From JAUYIW01 sp043818555 (GTDB lineage Bacteria; Patescibacteriota; Patescibacteriia; UBA9934): 44,638 nt of DNA. Below the pieces are notes generated by a model. That model ran no database searches and had not been told where the DNA came from. It worked only from the letters and a program-made list of their open reading frames with translations. Made by a program: the position numbers and the translations under genes. Numbering within the stretch: position 1 is the first letter of the stretch; every line of letters starts with the position of its first letter. Shown here piece after piece: positions 37,701 to 44,638 of the stretch. The stretch lies in the NCBI GenBank assembly GCA_043818555.1, contig JBDRFP010000023.1:1-44638 (forward strand), read 5' to 3'.

Positions 37701-39825
37701 CCCAACCGGGGCATGTAACTTGGTTGAGCTTAGGGACGGCAATGGAACCGTAATTGGAGCCATTGAAGGCAATGGCGCAGGCGGAGTAACCAATGCATCG
37801 GCCGGCAGTGACTATGCTGAGCTGTTCCCGGGTAACTATTCCGATTTTGCGGCAGGCGATGTAATTTCGCTTGACGCGTCAGGTAATGCAGTAATTGCAT
37901 CTGTTGCCTTGGATATGATTGGCGCTTTCTCAGTTGCGCCGAATACGTTGGGAAACTGGGTTGATGACTGGCAGGATACCGGGGTGTATGTTCCTGTCGC
38001 GCTTCTCGGTCAGGTTCCGGTTAATGTAAACGACGAAGGTGGCGCGATTGCGGTCGGTGATTATGTTACCCTGTCGTCAACTCCGGGCGTTGCGCGAAAA
38101 GCCACAGGCGTGGGCTATGTACTTGGCCGCGCGCTTGAATCTCATGCAAGTGGCGCAGACACAATTAAAGTGCTTATTCAGCCTAAATGGCATGCGCTCG
38201 ATATTCTAACAGAAGAAGGGTCGGCTACTTTGTCATCGGCCGATATGATACTTGGCGCAACTGGCATTGCCACAGGCGTTGATCTTGGCAAGGCCTCCAG
38301 AGCCTTGACTTTGCGAGGTTCGGGCTGGGATGGCGCGGCAGCGCAGGATGTGGAGATGGTAATGTTGACCGAAGCGGCCGGCAGCGGCGATTATAGACTC
38401 TCAATTCGAAATACCGGAGGCATTGAAGTTGCTCATATTACACAAGATGGCGACCTTGCTCTTTCCGGTCGACTGTATCCGTCCGACCGCGGCACGGCTC
38501 AAACTGATAAGTATATTTACTACGACGGCTCGTCAGGATTCGGCGGAGACTTTATGCGTACCAACGCATCCGGATGGGGAACCGGTTCGTACGACTTTGC
38601 GGAAATGTTCCCGTCAGACCAGACGCTCTCACCGGGAGAGGTGGTTGTGTTCGCGTCTGACGACGAACATGTTGAGCGCTCAACGGGCCGCACCTACGAC
38701 CCTGGCATTGCAGGAATTATTTCAACCAAACCGGGCTTCCTTGCCGGCGAGAATATTGACGGGCATGTTCCCGTTGCTCTTGCCGGACGCGTACCGACAT
38801 ATGTAACCAGCGAAAACGGGACAATCAAGCCGGGCGATCCGCTTACAACTTCGACCAAGGCAGGCTACGCCATGAAGGCCACTGAACCGGGTCCAATCCT
38901 TGGTTATGCCATGGAGCCGTTTAGCGGAAACACCGGGTCGATTATCGCCTTTGTCCGAGCGTCTTATTATGACGGCCGAACGCTTGGCGACGCGCCGGCA
39001 GCAATCAACACTGCCTCGGGCCTAAGCACATCAATCTCAAACTTTGATATTAGCGGAAGCCTAAATCTAAACGGTGGCAGTATTATTTCAATCGGATCGC
39101 TCTCGGGCGTTAGCAGCCATTGGCGGCTGGAAGAAGAAGGAGACCTATTTAGCGAAGGCCGATTTATCCATATTGTAAAATCATACCAGGGCGAGGATGT
39201 TGAAACCTACGGGGCGCTTTCACGAGAAACAACAATTCAGCTTTCCGGAACGGCCAGCCTTGTCGGTGGAACGGCGCATATTGATTTTGAAAGCATTGAC
39301 CCAAGCTTTAACGATGTTATTTCCACCACTCAGCCGTACCGCGTGTTTGTTACCGCTTCCAATGCCACAGGATCGCTTTACGCAATAAATCGTACGCCGG
39401 CCGGGTTTGATGTTCGCGAGTCGGAAGGTGTGTCGTCAACTTTGGTTGACTGGCTGGTGATTGCCTACCATAAAGATTTTGAGCCTTCGACCGACCAGAC
39501 TATTTTGAAGGACAGCGTTGTAGCTGAAGATAGTGAGGAGGTTAATACGGAAAGCGCAGAGGTTAACGAAATTGTCGAGCAGGCTATTGAGGATCCCGCC
39601 GAAGAGACCGGTTGGGTAATTGTAGACAGTGAGGAGTTTGAGCAGATTGTGGAGGATGTTGCTTCGGGAAGCGAGGAGGTTATTGCAGAGGACGCAGAGA
39701 TTATTCCAACAAGCGAGGAGGTTATTGAAGAGCCTGCACTGTCAGAATCGACTTCGGAAGCCTTGCCTGAACCACCTCCAGAAACTACAACCCCTACAGA
39801 AGATCTTCCGCCTGTGGTAGAATAG
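34720..39825 (+). CDS. Giant exported surface protein, about 1700 residues
   Basis: 1701 residues from ATG 34720; a GTG at 34705 is possible. N-terminal hydrophobic signal (LFVTVLVFGMAFGITLPKLLEAFAASA). Then a domain frequent at the start of such proteins: IVSYQGRILNDNGVPVSDA ... PRKQIVSAPYAMNSDTLDG. Long beta-repeat region with recurring VDANFIxxDxxR..., TLTWEDxxGxDLM units (~570 and ~695). Near the end two related modules with AGSDYAELFPGNYSDFAAGDV (~1030) and YDFAEMFPSDQTLSPGEVV (~1290), followed by VPVALAGRVPTYVTSENG and GDPLTTSTKAGYAMKAT text seen in phage-tail-like and CPR surface proteins. C-terminal ~100 residues are Glu/Ser/Pro-rich. Probably a long fibre at the cell surface, perhaps for host contact (inference). 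Confidence 0.75.
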   Translation: MKEITTTYLLRKVTMLFVTVLVFGMAFGITLPKLLEAFAASAPNIVSYQGRILNDNGVPVSDATVDMKFELYTASAGGTCIWSNSSANCDGNTPASTVARTITLTDGLFSENLGDTTLGSPYAAIGDSIFADNAAVYLQVYIEGETLTPRKQIVSAPYAMNSDTLDGLSSADFDFDQIYDNDTDGILNVDNNDLEFSLDAVGLDLLVDMQSTGNLIIQDAGVEFASFANDGVFTFTSSGSSRFVVEGATNDVAHTSGLIDMDMDSATDGASAFNLNVESLLSNAAGTETITGLSISPVTNVTSGAGTHRLYGVYIQNLTETACAAGTCEEYGIRVGQNYEYAGYLEGDVVIGPAANGDLLVGATSVSGVNAAFTLSGDDIFAEGGIAAQDNMYADIFVAGDSSTSYGDGTIITTGATDLGLTIAGGDLTFAQNTVIGDGGDLLSINSSDWDISTIGDMTNIGSISADSDVTLSLAGTENFVVTNTTGDNALDLFTLSITNTDTTAAAQQGMMITNEAASTSATEAFITLRNLDALTVPDGIVLTGLITDAIDVSNGSIVNALNVDANFIQYDALRVAELATNTLTWEDSGGTDLMTLTDGGSYSILDVDGAIYAGGGVRLSDSLPVITTVAGSNIIIYGGNNGADPGEDVVLVGHNAFLSNSGALSLTPDTVVTTGLDVSDTDFTNAIDVDANFILHDGIRFFEGSTGTLTWEDTSGNDLMRLVDDGTSGTLTVTNDIVATDDITATGTLTGLDITCSGGDCIDFTELEDNLNLDDNLVIAQGTYAWSHQYGNTTGTAFSVSGLATTTGGIASFTGSTLTTGFGLNVSTSSASFSNTSTGLVNFSSSNASSTGRVLYINNDGTGSAVLINQDGDTGSTVNDVAGGALHISNTGNDDYGLTIYTNNGATVNQPLAYFFADNAAFDQPVVTIANESTAAGSSAFHVEQKAAGTIDPAINIEANVVGYAMIMVNDAGGGIGADNRQGLAIQGCLYTNPTGACNLVELRDGNGTVIGAIEGNGAGGVTNASAGSDYAELFPGNYSDFAAGDVISLDASGNAVIASVALDMIGAFSVAPNTLGNWVDDWQDTGVYVPVALLGQVPVNVNDEGGAIAVGDYVTLSSTPGVARKATGVGYVLGRALESHASGADTIKVLIQPKWHALDILTEEGSATLSSADMILGATGIATGVDLGKASRALTLRGSGWDGAAAQDVEMVMLTEAAGSGDYRLSIRNTGGIEVAHITQDGDLALSGRLYPSDRGTAQTDKYIYYDGSSGFGGDFMRTNASGWGTGSYDFAEMFPSDQTLSPGEVVVFASDDEHVERSTGRTYDPGIAGIISTKPGFLAGENIDGHVPVALAGRVPTYVTSENGTIKPGDPLTTSTKAGYAMKATEPGPILGYAMEPFSGNTGSIIAFVRASYYDGRTLGDAPAAINTASGLSTSISNFDISGSLNLNGGSIISIGSLSGVSSHWRLEEEGDLFSEGRFIHIVKSYQGEDVETYGALSRETTIQLSGTASLVGGTAHIDFESIDPSFNDVISTTQPYRVFVTASNATGSLYAINRTPAGFDVRESEGVSSTLVDWLVIAYHKDFEPSTDQTILKDSVVAEDSEEVNTESAEVNEIVEQAIEDPAEETGWVIVDSEEFEQIVEDVASGSEEVIAEDAEIIPTSEEVIEEPALSESTSEALPEPPPETTTPTEDLPPVVE

Positions 39826-39832
39826 GAGGGAT

Positions 39833-42190
39833 ATGAGAAACATTTCAACCTGGTATGCCAAAATTGCCCGGCTGGCATTAATATTACTTGCCGGACTGGT
39901 GCCGTTAACATTTTTCCCTTGGACAGTTGATCCGCTGGAAGTCAACAAGCAATCAATTTTGTTGATTCTTACTGCTGTCGCAGTGATTGCCTGGCTTGGG
40001 ATGATGGTAGCGCAAAAACAATTTTTCATTTCCAAAAGCCGTCTATTTGTTGTGGCGGTTTTATTTTTACTCGGAGTCCTCGCTTCGTCAGCCCTGTCGA
40101 TCGCGCCGTTTACAAGCTGGGTGGGGCAGAGCGCGCAGGAGTACACAAGTTTTTTGAGCGCTTTGGCTTTTGTATTAATGTTTATTGTAGGCGCGCACTT
40201 TTTAAGCGAAACGACAATACAGCGAAAAGTCTGGTCGGTCATGCTAATAGTTGCGGCAGCCATCGGCGTTGCCTCTGCGCTTCCCATTGTAGGACTGACG
40301 ATTGTGCAAACTAATTTTATTGGAAGCCCAAACGCTCTTGCCATTTACCTTGCCGCAATGTCTGTTCTTGGTTCAGGCCTTTGGCTGGTGTCATCAGGGC
40401 GAATGCAAAAGGCGGTGCTGCCGGAGGGCTTGCTTGGGATGGTTGTGCGCGTAGCAATTGTGCTTGTTTCGATTTCAGCTCTGGCAGTATTGCTGGCGCT
40501 TGATTACTGGGTGCTTTGGGTGGCTCTTTTGATTGGGCTCGCGTCGATTTTTACTTTTTCCATAATTCGCGCGCAGGAGTTTCCAAAGACTTCCAGGTTT
40601 ATTCTTCCAATGATTTTATTCGTGGCAGGGCTTTTGTTCTTGTTCCTGCCGGGGTTCCTGGGAGGCTCGTTTCCTGTTGAAGTGTCGCCGTCGTACAAGG
40701 CCGGTCTTTCGATTGCGACTGACTCGATGGCCGACACATCATGGCTGTTCGGATCCGGTCCGGGTACTTTTATAATGGATTACACAAAGTTTAAATCGGC
40801 CGGCCTTAATGAAACAGCTTTCTGGGATGTGCAATTCGACCGCGCCGGAAGCCACATACTCACTCTGCTTGCCACATACGGAATCGTTGGCACAACGCTG
40901 TTTATTGCATTTATACTTTCGATCCTTGGCGCAGCGCTCGCCATGCTTATAAAAAAACAGGCTCATGATGAATGGAAAATGACTTTTGTAGCATTTTCCG
41001 CCTGGACTGTCATTGTTGCCGGATTGTGTTTGTACTCTTCCAACATGACCCTGATGTTTTTGTTCTGGTTGTTTTCCGCAATTATTGCCAGTCAGGTTGC
41101 ACCTGAGGCCAGAAGCTACGCGTTCAGCCAGTCTCCTCGCGCTGCGCTACTTACCGCGTTCCTGTTTGTGCTTGTGACAGTCGGGCTATTGACCACAATG
41201 TTTGTTACAGCTTCGCGCTATGCTGCGGAGATCACATTTGCAAAGGCTGTTGCGTCTGACCGGACAGGAGAAGGCCTGGACAATATCATTATCGATCTGG
41301 ACACGGCGGCCAGGCTGAACAAGATGAGCGATATTTATTACAGGAATCTTGGCCACGCTCTGCTTCTTAAAACCGCCGAGGTTGTTGAGGATACTGCAGC
41401 AGGTTCAGATGAAGTAAAGGCCTATGTCGGGTCAAGTATTAATGCCGCAAAGCGCGCGGTTGATATTTCGCCTGCGCAGGTTGTGAACTGGTCGCTGTTG
41501 GGCGATATTTACAGAGAGGTCGCGCCGCTGGTTGGCAACGCTGATGTGTTTGCGATTTCTTCATACGAAGAAGCAGTAGCGCTCGCGCCGACAAATCCGA
41601 AATATTATGTTATGCTCGGCCGGGCGTACTTGGTTCGCGCCGACCAGCTCGAAGTGCTTACAACAAGCGACGACAGAACCTATGCGAGCGAAGCTGCGGC
41701 TGCGCGCGCTGACGCATTAACTGAAGCGGTGGATACTCTTCTTACCGCAGCATCATTAAAGAGCGATTATGCTCCGGCGCACTATTATCTTGCGCTTGCC
41801 TACGAACGCCAGGGCAATTTGTCCGAAGCTATCGCGCGCATGGAGGCGCTTCGCAATGCCAATCCGCTTGACATTGGAGTTGGATTCCAGCTCGGGCTTT
41901 TGTACCTGCAACAGGGCAAAAATGATTTTGCGCAAGCAGAACTGGAGCGGGTTGTTGGAATTGCGCCAAACTTTAGCAATGCCCGTTGGTATCTTTCGGC
42001 AGTGTATGAACAGGCCGGCGATCTTGATTCCGCAATTGCCCAGGTGGAGGAGATTCTTGAGCTTAATCCCGATTACGCGCTGGTGGTGCAACGGCTTGAA
42101 AGATTGCGCGAGGGCGATGCGGAAGAAGAGATTCCAGAACCGCTTGAAGAAGGAGAGGAAAGTGTTGAGGGCGCTCTGGTGACGGAGTAG
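39833..42190 (+). CDS. O-antigen ligase/polymerase-like membrane protein with C-terminal TPR repeats
   Basis: 785 residues. AGGAGGG two nt before ATG 39833, only 7 nt after the previous stop. About 12 membrane helices in residues 1-460, with the Wzy/WaaL-like segment (NFIGSPNALAIYLAAMSVLGSG) and a larger outer loop ending in SWLFGSGPGTFIMDY and RAGSHILTLLATYGIVG. C-terminal ~300 residues are TPRs (PTNPKYYVMLGRAYLVRADQ, APAHYYLALAYERQGNLSEAI, DIGVGFQLGLLYLQQGKNDFAQAELE, SNARWYLSAVYEQAGDLDSAI). Known: this class transfers or polymerises glycans. Inferred: it may glycosylate the surface proteins encoded upstream. Confidence 0.85.
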   Translation: MRNISTWYAKIARLALILLAGLVPLTFFPWTVDPLEVNKQSILLILTAVAVIAWLGMMVAQKQFFISKSRLFVVAVLFLLGVLASSALSIAPFTSWVGQSAQEYTSFLSALAFVLMFIVGAHFLSETTIQRKVWSVMLIVAAAIGVASALPIVGLTIVQTNFIGSPNALAIYLAAMSVLGSGLWLVSSGRMQKAVLPEGLLGMVVRVAIVLVSISALAVLLALDYWVLWVALLIGLASIFTFSIIRAQEFPKTSRFILPMILFVAGLLFLFLPGFLGGSFPVEVSPSYKAGLSIATDSMADTSWLFGSGPGTFIMDYTKFKSAGLNETAFWDVQFDRAGSHILTLLATYGIVGTTLFIAFILSILGAALAMLIKKQAHDEWKMTFVAFSAWTVIVAGLCLYSSNMTLMFLFWLFSAIIASQVAPEARSYAFSQSPRAALLTAFLFVLVTVGLLTTMFVTASRYAAEITFAKAVASDRTGEGLDNIIIDLDTAARLNKMSDIYYRNLGHALLLKTAEVVEDTAAGSDEVKAYVGSSINAAKRAVDISPAQVVNWSLLGDIYREVAPLVGNADVFAISSYEEAVALAPTNPKYYVMLGRAYLVRADQLEVLTTSDDRTYASEAAAARADALTEAVDTLLTAASLKSDYAPAHYYLALAYERQGNLSEAIARMEALRNANPLDIGVGFQLGLLYLQQGKNDFAQAELERVVGIAPNFSNARWYLSAVYEQAGDLDSAIAQVEEILELNPDYALVVQRLERLREGDAEEEIPEPLEEGEESVEGALVTE

Positions 42191-42221
42191 TAAAGGGCGT
42201 TACGAAATTATGAAAGTTACG

Positions 42222-42250
42222 AAAAGGAGCGGGCGACTGCCCGCTCTTTT
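42222..42250 (+). terminator. Terminator of the envelope cluster
   Basis: GAGCGGGC, GACT loop, GCCCGCTC, then TTTT. Confidence 0.85.
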
Positions 42251-42290
42251 GATCGACAAAAAATCAATTATCGAGTAGACTTTGATCGCA

Positions 42291-42319
42291 GAAGTAGCCA
42301 GCATCCAGTAGTCAGTAGC
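42291..42319. repeat. AGTAGTCAGTAGC-type repeat, copy 3, followed by AATAAA-(N)-AGCT units
   Basis: Copy of the 20439 repeat. After it (42333-42395) a unit aataaacctcagctcctagg recurs about three times in degraded form before ychF. Confidence 0.6.
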
Positions 42320-42402
42320 CGATGGTTTTTCGACAATAAACCTCAGCTCCTAGGAATAAAGCTCTGCAGGCCGCGGAATAAACCTTAGCTTCTCGATAAA
42401 AT

Positions 42403-43479
42403 ATGCTCCAAGTCGGAATTGTTGGACTCCCCAACGTAGGAAAATCTACACTTTTTACAGCGCTTACCAAAAAGCAGGTGGACTGCGCTAATTTTCCGTT
42501 TTGCACAATCGAGCCGAATGTTGGCGTTGTTGAAGTGCCGGATGAGCGAATTGATGTGTTGGCCGAGATGTCTAAGTCGGAGAAAAAAATCCCGACTGCA
42601 ATCGAGTTTGTGGACATTGCCGGGCTTGTTAAGGGCGCTCATAAAGGCGAGGGGCTTGGAAATAAGTTTTTGGGAAATATTAGAGAAGTGGACATGATCC
42701 TGCATGTTGTCCGCGCGTTTGAAGATGCTGATGTTGCTCATGTTGATGGATCGGTCGATGCTGTGCGAGATGTTGAGGTGATTGAGACTGAGTTGATGAT
42801 GGCAGACTTGGCAACGGTTGAGCGCAGGCTCGACCCCATTGAACGCAAGGCAGAGTCAACTAAGGATCAGGAGTTAGTGAAGCAAGTATCCGGCCTTAAG
42901 AAGTTGCAATCAGCGCTCGGGGCAGGGAGGCTCGCGAATTCCGTTGAGTTGACCGACGAAGAAGCTGACGGCCTGCGTGATGTTCACTTGCTGACAGCCA
43001 AACCGGTGTTGTATGTGCTAAATGTTGACGAGGCAGCGGCGGCAGACAAAGAGTGGGAGTCTCCGTTTGGGCCAGAAAGAGTCACGGTTCCAATATCGGT
43101 TAAGATCGAGTCAGAAATTGCCAGCATGCCGGAAGAAGAAGCTCGCGAGTTTTTGAGCGACCTTGAGCTTCACGAATCCGGACTTGATAAGGTGATTCGT
43201 AAGTGTTACGAAATGCTTAATTTGATTACATTTTTAACAACCGGAGAAAAAGAAACTCGCGCATGGACTGTTGGGCGCGGCGCAAAGGCGCCTCAGGCAG
43301 CGGGGAAGATTCATAGTGATTTTGAAAAGGCGTTTATTCGAGCCGAGGTGATTGCCTACGATGATTTTGTCGCAGGCGGTGGCGAGGCCGGTGCGCGTGA
43401 CGCTGGAAAGATGCGGGTGGAAGGGAAGGAGTATGTTGTGCGTGACGGCGATGTTTGTCACTTCCGCGTCGGTGTGTAG
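42403..43479 (+). CDS. ychF: Redox-regulated/ribosome-binding ATPase of the Obg family
   Basis: 358 residues, normal for YchF. P-loop GLPNVGKSTLF (~8), DIAGLVKGAHKGEGLGNKFL (switch II, ~68), NVDE in place of NKxD (the ATP-preferring form), a helical coiled insert ~120-180, and a C-terminal TGS domain (LITFLTTGEKETRAWTVGRGAKAPQAAGKIHSDFEKGFIRAEV-like). Associates with ribosomes. No clear SD or well-spaced -10 directly upstream. Confidence 0.96.
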   Translation: MLQVGIVGLPNVGKSTLFTALTKKQVDCANFPFCTIEPNVGVVEVPDERIDVLAEMSKSEKKIPTAIEFVDIAGLVKGAHKGEGLGNKFLGNIREVDMILHVVRAFEDADVAHVDGSVDAVRDVEVIETELMMADLATVERRLDPIERKAESTKDQELVKQVSGLKKLQSALGAGRLANSVELTDEEADGLRDVHLLTAKPVLYVLNVDEAAAADKEWESPFGPERVTVPISVKIESEIASMPEEEAREFLSDLELHESGLDKVIRKCYEMLNLITFLTTGEKETRAWTVGRGAKAPQAAGKIHSDFEKAFIRAEVIAYDDFVAGGGEAGARDAGKMRVEGKEYVVRDGDVCHFRVGV

Positions 43480-43487
43480 CATTTTGC

Positions 43488-43590
43488 AGAAGTTCAAAAC
43501 GTTCAATCGGCCTTACGGCCTTGATGAAATCGTTTATCGACAATGAACACCTTTAACGAACGAGCGTAGCGAGTGATTTAACATCTTGAA
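43488..43590. repeat. AACGTT-type micro-repeat tract after ychF
   Basis: Units gttcaaaacgttcaatcgg, gatgaaatcgtttatcg, cctttaacgaacg, gatttaacatcttgaac. Same family as 15184 and 25800. Confidence 0.5.
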
Positions 43591-43607
43591 CAGTTTCTAG
43601 AGTAATG

Positions 43608-43642
43608 AAAAACCCCCGGACTGACTTGCGTCAGCTCGGGGG
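43608..43642 (-). terminator. Terminator of the lytic transglycosylase gene
   Basis: CCCCCG/CGGGGG outer and CTGAC/GTCAG inner stem, then TTTTTC on the minus strand. Confidence 0.85.
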
Positions 43643-43655
43643 CTTGTGGTTTGGG

Positions 43656-44429
43656 CTAGCCGCAGAATCGGTCTCCGTCATCTGCAGGATCCCAGCCCGG
43701 AATATCGCTCTTGGAGAATGTGCCTTTCTCCTTGCGCTCGATTGGCTCGCCGTTGAGCACCTTGTCCATCATGATCACCGCAGCGGCGATCTTCTGGACG
43801 TACACGCGCGGCTTCATTCGCTTGTCGTAGCGAAGGTGGGGCTTCATATCCAGGATTGTCGGGAGCGACTTGCCTCGTCGCCAACCAAGCTTGGCCATGG
43901 CCTTGCGCACTCCTCCCGGCCCCATGTTGTAGGCCTGGATTCCATGCGGGCGGCTCATGAAGCTTCGTTCGTAGTCGTCGAGCACCATTACGCCCACCAG
44001 CACATTGTGCAGCGGGTCACTGCGGTAGTCGACTTCGCTAGGCTCGATTCCGAGCATGGTGGCGATTGGGTTGATATGACGCGAGGGGCTGATGTGGGTG
44101 ATTTGCATCCACCCGCGGCCACCGGCCCAGTCTTTGGCACTCATCTTGCAGCCGGCGGATTCGTGCATTGCGAATCCGGCAATGAACGCTGCCGGGTACA
44201 TGGTGTAGTACTCGGCCTGCTCAAACACCTCGCGGTGCTCAGCGCAGCTTGCCGCCCACTTGGGCCACACGCCTTTCTGTTCGATGTTGTACTGCTCGGT
44301 GATTTTTGTGAGCAGACCCTTCTCCATGGGCGCCACCTCTCGGCGGGCGTCGCAGATCTTCTGGGCCCAGCTGGGGCCTTCGTTTTCACAAGCGACCAGC
44401 GCGAGCAGGAAAATGAACAATGCTTTCAT
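43656..44429 (-). CDS. Lipoprotein with lytic transglycosylase (SLT) domain
   Basis: 257 residues from ATG 44427-44429; GGAGG 5 nt upstream. Signal MKALFIFLLALVAC with lipobox LVAC, so the protein is probably lipid-anchored. SLT-type core ~80-190: AFIAGFAMHESAGC (catalytic Glu in HES), GGRGWMQIT, and IQAYNMGPGGV. It cleaves glycan strands of peptidoglycan. Its G/C-rich codon use and consensus promoter match the small accessory genes rather than the core genes. It could serve wall turnover, secretion or attack on a host. Confidence 0.85.
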   Translation of the reverse strand: MKALFIFLLALVACENEGPSWAQKICDARREVAPMEKGLLTKITEQYNIEQKGVWPKWAASCAEHREVFEQAEYYTMYPAAFIAGFAMHESAGCKMSAKDWAGGRGWMQITHISPSRHINPIATMLGIEPSEVDYRSDPLHNVLVGVMVLDDYERSFMSRPHGIQAYNMGPGGVRKAMAKLGWRRGKSLPTILDMKPHLRYDKRMKPRVYVQKIAAAVIMMDKVLNGEPIERKEKGTFSKSDIPGWDPADDGDRFCG

Positions 44430-44464
44430 TTTTACCTCCAGTATTTTGGTTTTTTGAGCCTGGC

Positions 44465-44493
44465 AATATACCTCAATTTTATGATTTTGTCAA
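44465..44493 (-). promoter_or_regulatory. Promoter of the lytic transglycosylase gene
   Basis: TTGACA (44488-44493), 17-nt spacer, TATATT (44465-44470). The -35 overlaps the stop codon of the transposase upstream. Confidence 0.75.
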
Positions 44494-44638
44494 GGCCATG
44501 TACTAGAAGGGTACTTCGGTAACACTTTGTGATATTTGAAATGAAAATTAATTGGTGGAGCGTAATCCAGGCTCTGGTGAGGTCTTTTGAAGTTGTATTC
44601 TACTAGCCACTCGGTGAGTCTTTTGTTGAAGAGAGAGC
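44490..44638 (-). CDS. DDE integrase-type transposase, C-terminal fragment
   Basis: The last 48 codons of a gene entering from the right: LFNKRLTEWLVEYNFKRPHQ, then SLDYAPPINFHF, ending at TGA 44490-44492. The YNFKRPHQSLDY text is typical of the end of the rve core in IS3/IS481-like transposases, with the last acidic residue of the DDE triad outside the window or just upstream. Family cannot be fixed from this piece. Confidence 0.75.
   Translation of the reverse strand, partial: SLFNKRLTEWLVEYNFKRPHQSLDYAPPINFHFKYHKVLPKYPSSTWP

Overview
The window looks like a piece of a small-genome bacterium of the Patescibacteria/CPR type. The grounds are indirect: compact housekeeping genes in scrambled order, very large secreted proteins of the type common in CPR drafts, an O-antigen-ligase-like protein fused to TPRs, a stand-alone H+-pyrophosphatase, and intergenic regions full of short degenerate repeats. 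TGA works as a stop (comM, lspA), so the glycine-TGA code of Gracilibacteria/Absconditabacteria is unlikely. No species is claimed.

Layout. 0-15.6 kb is almost entirely minus-strand housekeeping: a DUF167 fragment, a small MshEN-like protein, tig, hppA, (LysM-M23 hydrolase on plus), asnS, comM, lspA, a DksA/TraR zinc-finger protein, an unidentified structured RNA of about 375 nt, DnaA boxes, a membrane-anchored unknown, pnp, a NYN-domain protein and rpsO. 15.8-18.4 kb is an accessory island of four small unknown minus-strand genes with hairpins, AGCTA micro-repeats, a 146-bp duplication and unusual structured RNA. From 18.6 kb the plus strand dominates: a Xer recombinase, tRNA-Arg and tRNA-His, a tRNA-like element heading a ~300-nt RNA, polA, a REP-bounded RAYT transposon remnant, two small unknown genes, holA, rpsT, a small lipoprotein-like gene, rmuC (minus), tRNA-Arg(CCU), a HAD phosphatase and tRNA-Ala. 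29.8-42.2 kb is a five-gene envelope cluster (secreted protein, membrane-anchored protein, two giant surface proteins, O-antigen-ligase/TPR protein). ychF, a lytic-transglycosylase lipoprotein and the end of a DDE transposase close the window.

Two expression styles can be read directly. Several core genes (asnS, polA, holA, comM, rmuC, first envelope gene) have a -10-like hexamer only 6-8 nt before the start codon, so their mRNAs should be leaderless. The small accessory genes mostly have a near-consensus -35/-10 promoter with an exact 17-nt spacer, a leader, and in most cases a clear AGGAGG-like ribosome-binding site.

The most interesting material is non-coding: three long structured RNA candidates (10.27-10.64, 17.2-17.7 and 20.13-20.43 kb), a leader with an attenuator and possible pseudoknot at 18.3 kb, the repeated GNRA-capped hairpins behind the small genes, and repeats that have entered the polA reading frame. 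I identified these by eye only; none was matched to a known RNA family.
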